Below, piece after piece: positions 11,435 through 14,312 of a stretch of DNA of 14,312 bases (its first letter is position 1; each line of letters begins with the position of its first letter). The stretch comes from Kiritimatiellia bacterium. Its GTDB lineage: Bacteria > Verrucomicrobiota > Kiritimatiellia > RFP12 > UBA1067. Under the pieces are notes generated by a model. That model ran no database searches. It was given only the letters and a program-made list of their open reading frames with translations, and was not told where the DNA came from. The stretch covers positions 1 to 14,312 of the forward strand of contig JAGDAE010000285.1 of NCBI GenBank assembly GCA_017959645.1, written 5' to 3'. Made by a program: the position numbers and the translations under genes.

Positions 11435-14312
11435 ATGGAAAAATCATCTGCATTGTTCTTGACTGCGGCATTGGCGTGCGCATCGGCCGCAGCTTCCGAC
11501 TGGCCGTCTCTCAGGCATTTCGATTCCGGGCATCTGTACCGGGTGGCCCTACCCATGGGCGGCATAGGAACGGGCACTGTTTCGCTCGGCGGCAGGGGCG
11601 AACTGCGCGATTGGGAGATAATGAACGTCCCCAACAAGGGAGTGAACGGAGTCGACTGCGACGGCGCTTCGTGCACGTTCTTCGCGATCAATCTCAAGGG
11701 GGCCGGGCATTCCTCGACGAGCGCGCTGCAAGGACCGATGTATCCGTACGAGTACCTGAACGCCGAGGGCCATCCGGTTCCGCAAGGCGGGCTTCCTCGT
11801 TTTTCGGAAGCCTCGTTCGACGCGGCGTTTCCGTTCGGAGTCGCGCATCTTTCCGATCCGACGCTTCCGGTCAGGGTCGACGTCAAGGGCTTCTCTCCGT
11901 TCGTCCCCGGCGACAGCGAGGCGAGCCAGCTCCCGGTCGCCTATCTCGAGTATGAAGTCGAGAATACCGGCGGCGAGCCGCTCGAAGTGTCGGTTGCCGC
12001 GTTTGTCAGGAATATCGTCGGCAACACTGGCGAGCCAGTCGGCTGGACGTGGAAATCGCTTTCGTATTCGCAGGGCGAGAACGACAACGTCACCGAGTAC
12101 CGCGAGGAGGACGGCGTCAAGGGCCTGTTCTGCTGGTCGCGCGGCGTCGACCCGGCTTCGGCCGGATGGGGCAGTTTCGCCCTCGCCACCGACGACGGCG
12201 AGGCTGCCGTCTCCTACCGCGAAGCGTCGTTGCCGAACGACTGGAACCGCACCATCCTCGAGTGGTGGGACGATTTCTCGGCCGACGGCGAACTCGGGAA
12301 TCTGCCGCGCGAAGGCAACATTCCCGACGGCGGGCTGTGTCTCAAGAAGACGGTTCCGGCCGGCGAAAAGCGGTCGTTCAGGTTCGCGATCGCATGGAGG
12401 TTCCCGAACCGTTTCGCCTGGTCGCAGAAGAACATAGGCAATTGGTATTGCGGGCTCTACGAAGACGGCTGGGACGCGATGAAAAAGACGATCGGCCGGC
12501 GCGCGGAACTCGAAAAACGCACGCTCGAATTCACCGCTTCGGTGGCCGCGCTGGACATGCCGGCCGAGATCAAGGAGGCGGCGCTCTCCAATCTCGCCGT
12601 GCTCAAGAGCCAGACGGTGTTCAGGGAGGGCGGCGGACATCTCATGGGCTGGGAGGGCATCTTCGACCACTACGGTTCGTGCGCCGGCTCGTGCACACAC
12701 GTCTGGAACTACGAGAACGCGATCGCGTCGCTGTTTCCCGACCTTTCGCGCACGATGCGCGAGGTGGAGTTCGTCTATTCGCTCAAGGAAGACGGCAAGA
12801 TGAACTTTCGCGCGGGGCTGCCTCTCGAGGAAGGCGGCGACTGCGGGGTCCCGTTCCCGGCGGCGGACGGGCAGCTCGGATGCATAATGAAAGTCTACCG
12901 CGACTGGAAGATCTGCGGCGACGACGGCTGGCTGAAGGGAATCTGGCCTAGAGTTCGCCTCGCGTTGGAATACGCATGGAAGGACTGGGACGCCGACAGG
13001 GACGGACTCATGGAGGGCGGCCAGCACAACACGATGGACGTGTTCTACTTCGGACCCAATCCGCAGATGGAATTCTGGTATATGGGCGCTTTGAGGGCGG
13101 CGACCGAAATGGCGATTGCGATGGGCGAGAACGATTTCGCGCTCGAATGCGACGACATCTTCCGCCGCGCGTCCAAGGCGGTAGACGAGAAGCTGTTCAA
13201 CGGCGACTACTACGAGCACATAATCGCGCCGGGGCATGAAAACGATCCCTACCAACTCGGCCCGGGCTGCCTCGTCGACCAGCTCGTCGGCCAGCAGATG
13301 GCTCATCTCTGGGATCTCGGCGACCTCGCGAAGAAGGAAAATCTGCGCAAGACCTGCGAATCGATCATGCGCTGGAACTTCCTCGATGACTTCTCCCGTC
13401 ACTTCAACAACATGCGCGTCTACGCGGCCGGGCATGAATCGGGGCTTCTGATGGCGAGCTGGCCCAAGGGCCGTCTCGAAGTGCCGTTTCCGTATTTCGG
13501 CGAGGTCATGACCGGTTTCGAATACGTCGCCGCGGCCGAGATGATCTTCCAGGGCATGGACGCCGAGGCGGTGAAGGTTGTCAAGGCGATCCGCGACAGG
13601 CATGACGGAGCGAAGCGCAATCCCTTCAGCGAGCCCGAGTGCGGCCACCACTATGCGCGCTCGATGGCCAGCTGGAACTGCCTGCTCGCGTGGCAGAAGA
13701 TGCACGGCCAGGCGACGGGATTCGTCTTTGACCACGCCCACAACTACGGACTCGACGACTATGTCGACAGTGTCGTGACGATAGACGACATTCGCAACGC
13801 CCCGCCCGCTGACGCGCTCTACCGCGATCCCGGAGCCGATATCGAAGCGCGCGTGGAGGACGTGATGAAGTATATGACGATGGAGGAGAAGGCGGCGGTT
13901 ATCCACGCTGGCGGCTCGCTGCACACGACCGGCATTCCGCGCATCGGGCTCAACGTGTACCGCTTCACCGACGGCGCGAGCGGAATCAGGGCGGAGAAAT
14001 GTCCCGGCGTAACCTACTTCCCGGTCGGGATCGCGTGGGCTGCGGCTTGGGACGAGGAGCTCGCCTACCTTTCCGGCCGCGCGCAGGGCGAGGAGGTTCG
14101 CGGCGCCTACGGGCACGGGCGCAACTACGAAGGGTCGTGCCGCATGCTGCTGGGGCCGGGCGGCAATCTCGCCCGCACTCCGCTCGGCGCGCGCAATTTC
14201 GAGTATCTAGGCGAAGATCCGGTGCTCGTCGGCAAGACCGCCTCCGCGTTCTGCAGAGGCCTGCAGTCGGTCAAGGTCTCGCCGTCCATGAAGCACTTCT
14301 GCCTCAACGACC
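11435..14312 (+). CDS. GH116-GH3 two-enzyme fusion, 3' end outside window
   Basis: One uninterrupted frame gives 959 residues before the window ends. AAGGA at 11423-11427 supports the ATG, which opens a signal peptide (MEKSSALFLTAALACASAAA), so it is exported. The first part is GH116 (GBA2-like retaining beta-glucosidases, some acting on xylosides or GlcNAc). GH116_N motifs PMGGIGTGTVSLGGRGELRD start near residue 40, and the (alpha/alpha)6 domain has QHNTMD with candidate acid/base Asp535 and ECGHHYARSMASWN (735-748). Glu in MGWEGIF is a tentative nucleophile. GH116 similarity fades near residue 761. After about 27 linker residues a GH3 barrel begins near 790: MTMEEK, RFTDGASGIR, FPVGIAWAAAWDEELA, LLGPGGNLARTPLGARNFEY and the substrate-binding KHF motif. 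The GH3 nucleophile Asp lies beyond the edge. I translated the junction by hand and found no stop or frameshift. Confidence 0.9.
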   Translation, partial: MEKSSALFLTAALACASAAASDWPSLRHFDSGHLYRVALPMGGIGTGTVSLGGRGELRDWEIMNVPNKGVNGVDCDGASCTFFAINLKGAGHSSTSALQGPMYPYEYLNAEGHPVPQGGLPRFSEASFDAAFPFGVAHLSDPTLPVRVDVKGFSPFVPGDSEASQLPVAYLEYEVENTGGEPLEVSVAAFVRNIVGNTGEPVGWTWKSLSYSQGENDNVTEYREEDGVKGLFCWSRGVDPASAGWGSFALATDDGEAAVSYREASLPNDWNRTILEWWDDFSADGELGNLPREGNIPDGGLCLKKTVPAGEKRSFRFAIAWRFPNRFAWSQKNIGNWYCGLYEDGWDAMKKTIGRRAELEKRTLEFTASVAALDMPAEIKEAALSNLAVLKSQTVFREGGGHLMGWEGIFDHYGSCAGSCTHVWNYENAIASLFPDLSRTMREVEFVYSLKEDGKMNFRAGLPLEEGGDCGVPFPAADGQLGCIMKVYRDWKICGDDGWLKGIWPRVRLALEYAWKDWDADRDGLMEGGQHNTMDVFYFGPNPQMEFWYMGALRAATEMAIAMGENDFALECDDIFRRASKAVDEKLFNGDYYEHIIAPGHENDPYQLGPGCLVDQLVGQQMAHLWDLGDLAKKENLRKTCESIMRWNFLDDFSRHFNNMRVYAAGHESGLLMASWPKGRLEVPFPYFGEVMTGFEYVAAAEMIFQGMDAEAVKVVKAIRDRHDGAKRNPFSEPECGHHYARSMASWNCLLAWQKMHGQATGFVFDHAHNYGLDDYVDSVVTIDDIRNAPPADALYRDPGADIEARVEDVMKYMTMEEKAAVIHAGGSLHTTGIPRIGLNVYRFTDGASGIRAEKCPGVTYFPVGIAWAAAWDEELAYLSGRAQGEEVRGAYGHGRNYEGSCRMLLGPGGNLARTPLGARNFEYLGEDPVLVGKTASAFCRGLQSVKVSPSMKHFCLND
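13721..13801 (+). other. Junction between the GH116 and GH3 domains
   Basis: These 27 codons (residues 763-789) link the end of recognisable GH116 sequence (AWQKMHGQATG) to the GH3 start (PPADALYRDPGADIEARV). The linker is acidic and aromatic (FVFDHAHNYGLDDYVD), with no hydrophobic segment, so it is not a retained signal peptide. The GH3 part begins as a processed, secreted GH3 enzyme would. The extra C-terminal segment many GH116 proteins carry after the HHYAR motif is missing, as if GH3 replaced it. Confidence 0.75.

Noticed and set aside
11549..14116. Minus-strand open frame of 855 residues opposite the GH116-GH3 gene
   Set aside because: It arises from GC-rich codon bias on the real strand. 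Its translation is rich in Arg, Val, Ala and His with no recognisable domain, while the plus strand has clear GH116 and GH3 motifs.
11435..14312. Idea that GH116 and GH3 are separate genes joined by a misread stop
   Set aside because: Hand translation from 13562 to 13860 shows no near-stop frameshift signature, no ribosome binding site with a start, and no signal peptide before the GH3 part, so separate translation is not supported within this sequence.
1..14312. Terminators, tRNA or rRNA genes, CRISPR arrays, insertion sequences, attachment sites
   Set aside because: No GC-rich hairpin followed by a T run was seen between genes, and no repeat arrays, transposase motifs or tRNA-like segments were recognised by eye.

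Overview
The window is about 14.3 kb of GC-rich bacterial DNA. It holds nine same-strand genes packed with gaps of 36 bases or fewer, two of them 4-base ATGA stop/start overlaps. The first gene is preceded by a consensus sigma-70-type promoter. I see no terminator, tRNA, rRNA, CRISPR array, insertion sequence or phage gene. The combination of exported glycosidases, cytoplasmic xylose-isomerase-like and IolE-like barrels, a Gfo/Idh/MocA oxidoreductase and a ThuA protein, without SusC/SusD genes, suggests the Planctomycetota-Verrucomicrobiota-Lentisphaerota group, perhaps a gut or rumen Lentisphaerota or Kiritimatiellota. This taxonomic guess is inference from gene content and codon use.

Layout. 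Bases 1-265 are a regulatory region. They carry the rightward promoter, a small palindrome, a possible overlapping leftward promoter and the apparent first 40 codons of a divergent leftward gene with a very strong ribosome binding site. The operon follows: GH29 alpha-L-fucosidase (266-1654); xylose-isomerase-like barrel (1691-2791); Gfo/Idh/MocA dehydrogenase (2805-3962); IolE-like sugar isomerase/epimerase barrel (3979-4968); exported ThuA protein (4965-5786); GH95-like enzyme (5802-7793); GH2 beta-galactosidase-like enzyme (7790-10066); GH27 lipoprotein (10069-11418); and a giant GH116 enzyme that continues in frame into a GH3 glycosidase and runs off the right edge (11435 onward).

How it may work. 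Exported exo-glycosidases would strip alpha-L-fucose or alpha-L-galactose, beta-galactose, alpha-galactose and beta-linked glucose or xylose from a branched glycan. Fucosylated xyloglucan or a host mucin-type glycan would fit, but neither is proven. The isomerase-like barrels and the oxidoreductase have no signal peptide, so they should act on imported sugars. Together with ThuA they resemble oxidative 3-keto-sugar pathways, suggesting that hydrolytic and redox-based glycoside cleavage are combined in one operon. No transporter or regulator lies in the window.

Most notable: the GH116-GH3 fusion, the mixed hydrolase/redox operon, and active-site substitutions in the GH95, GH27 and xylose-isomerase-like proteins.
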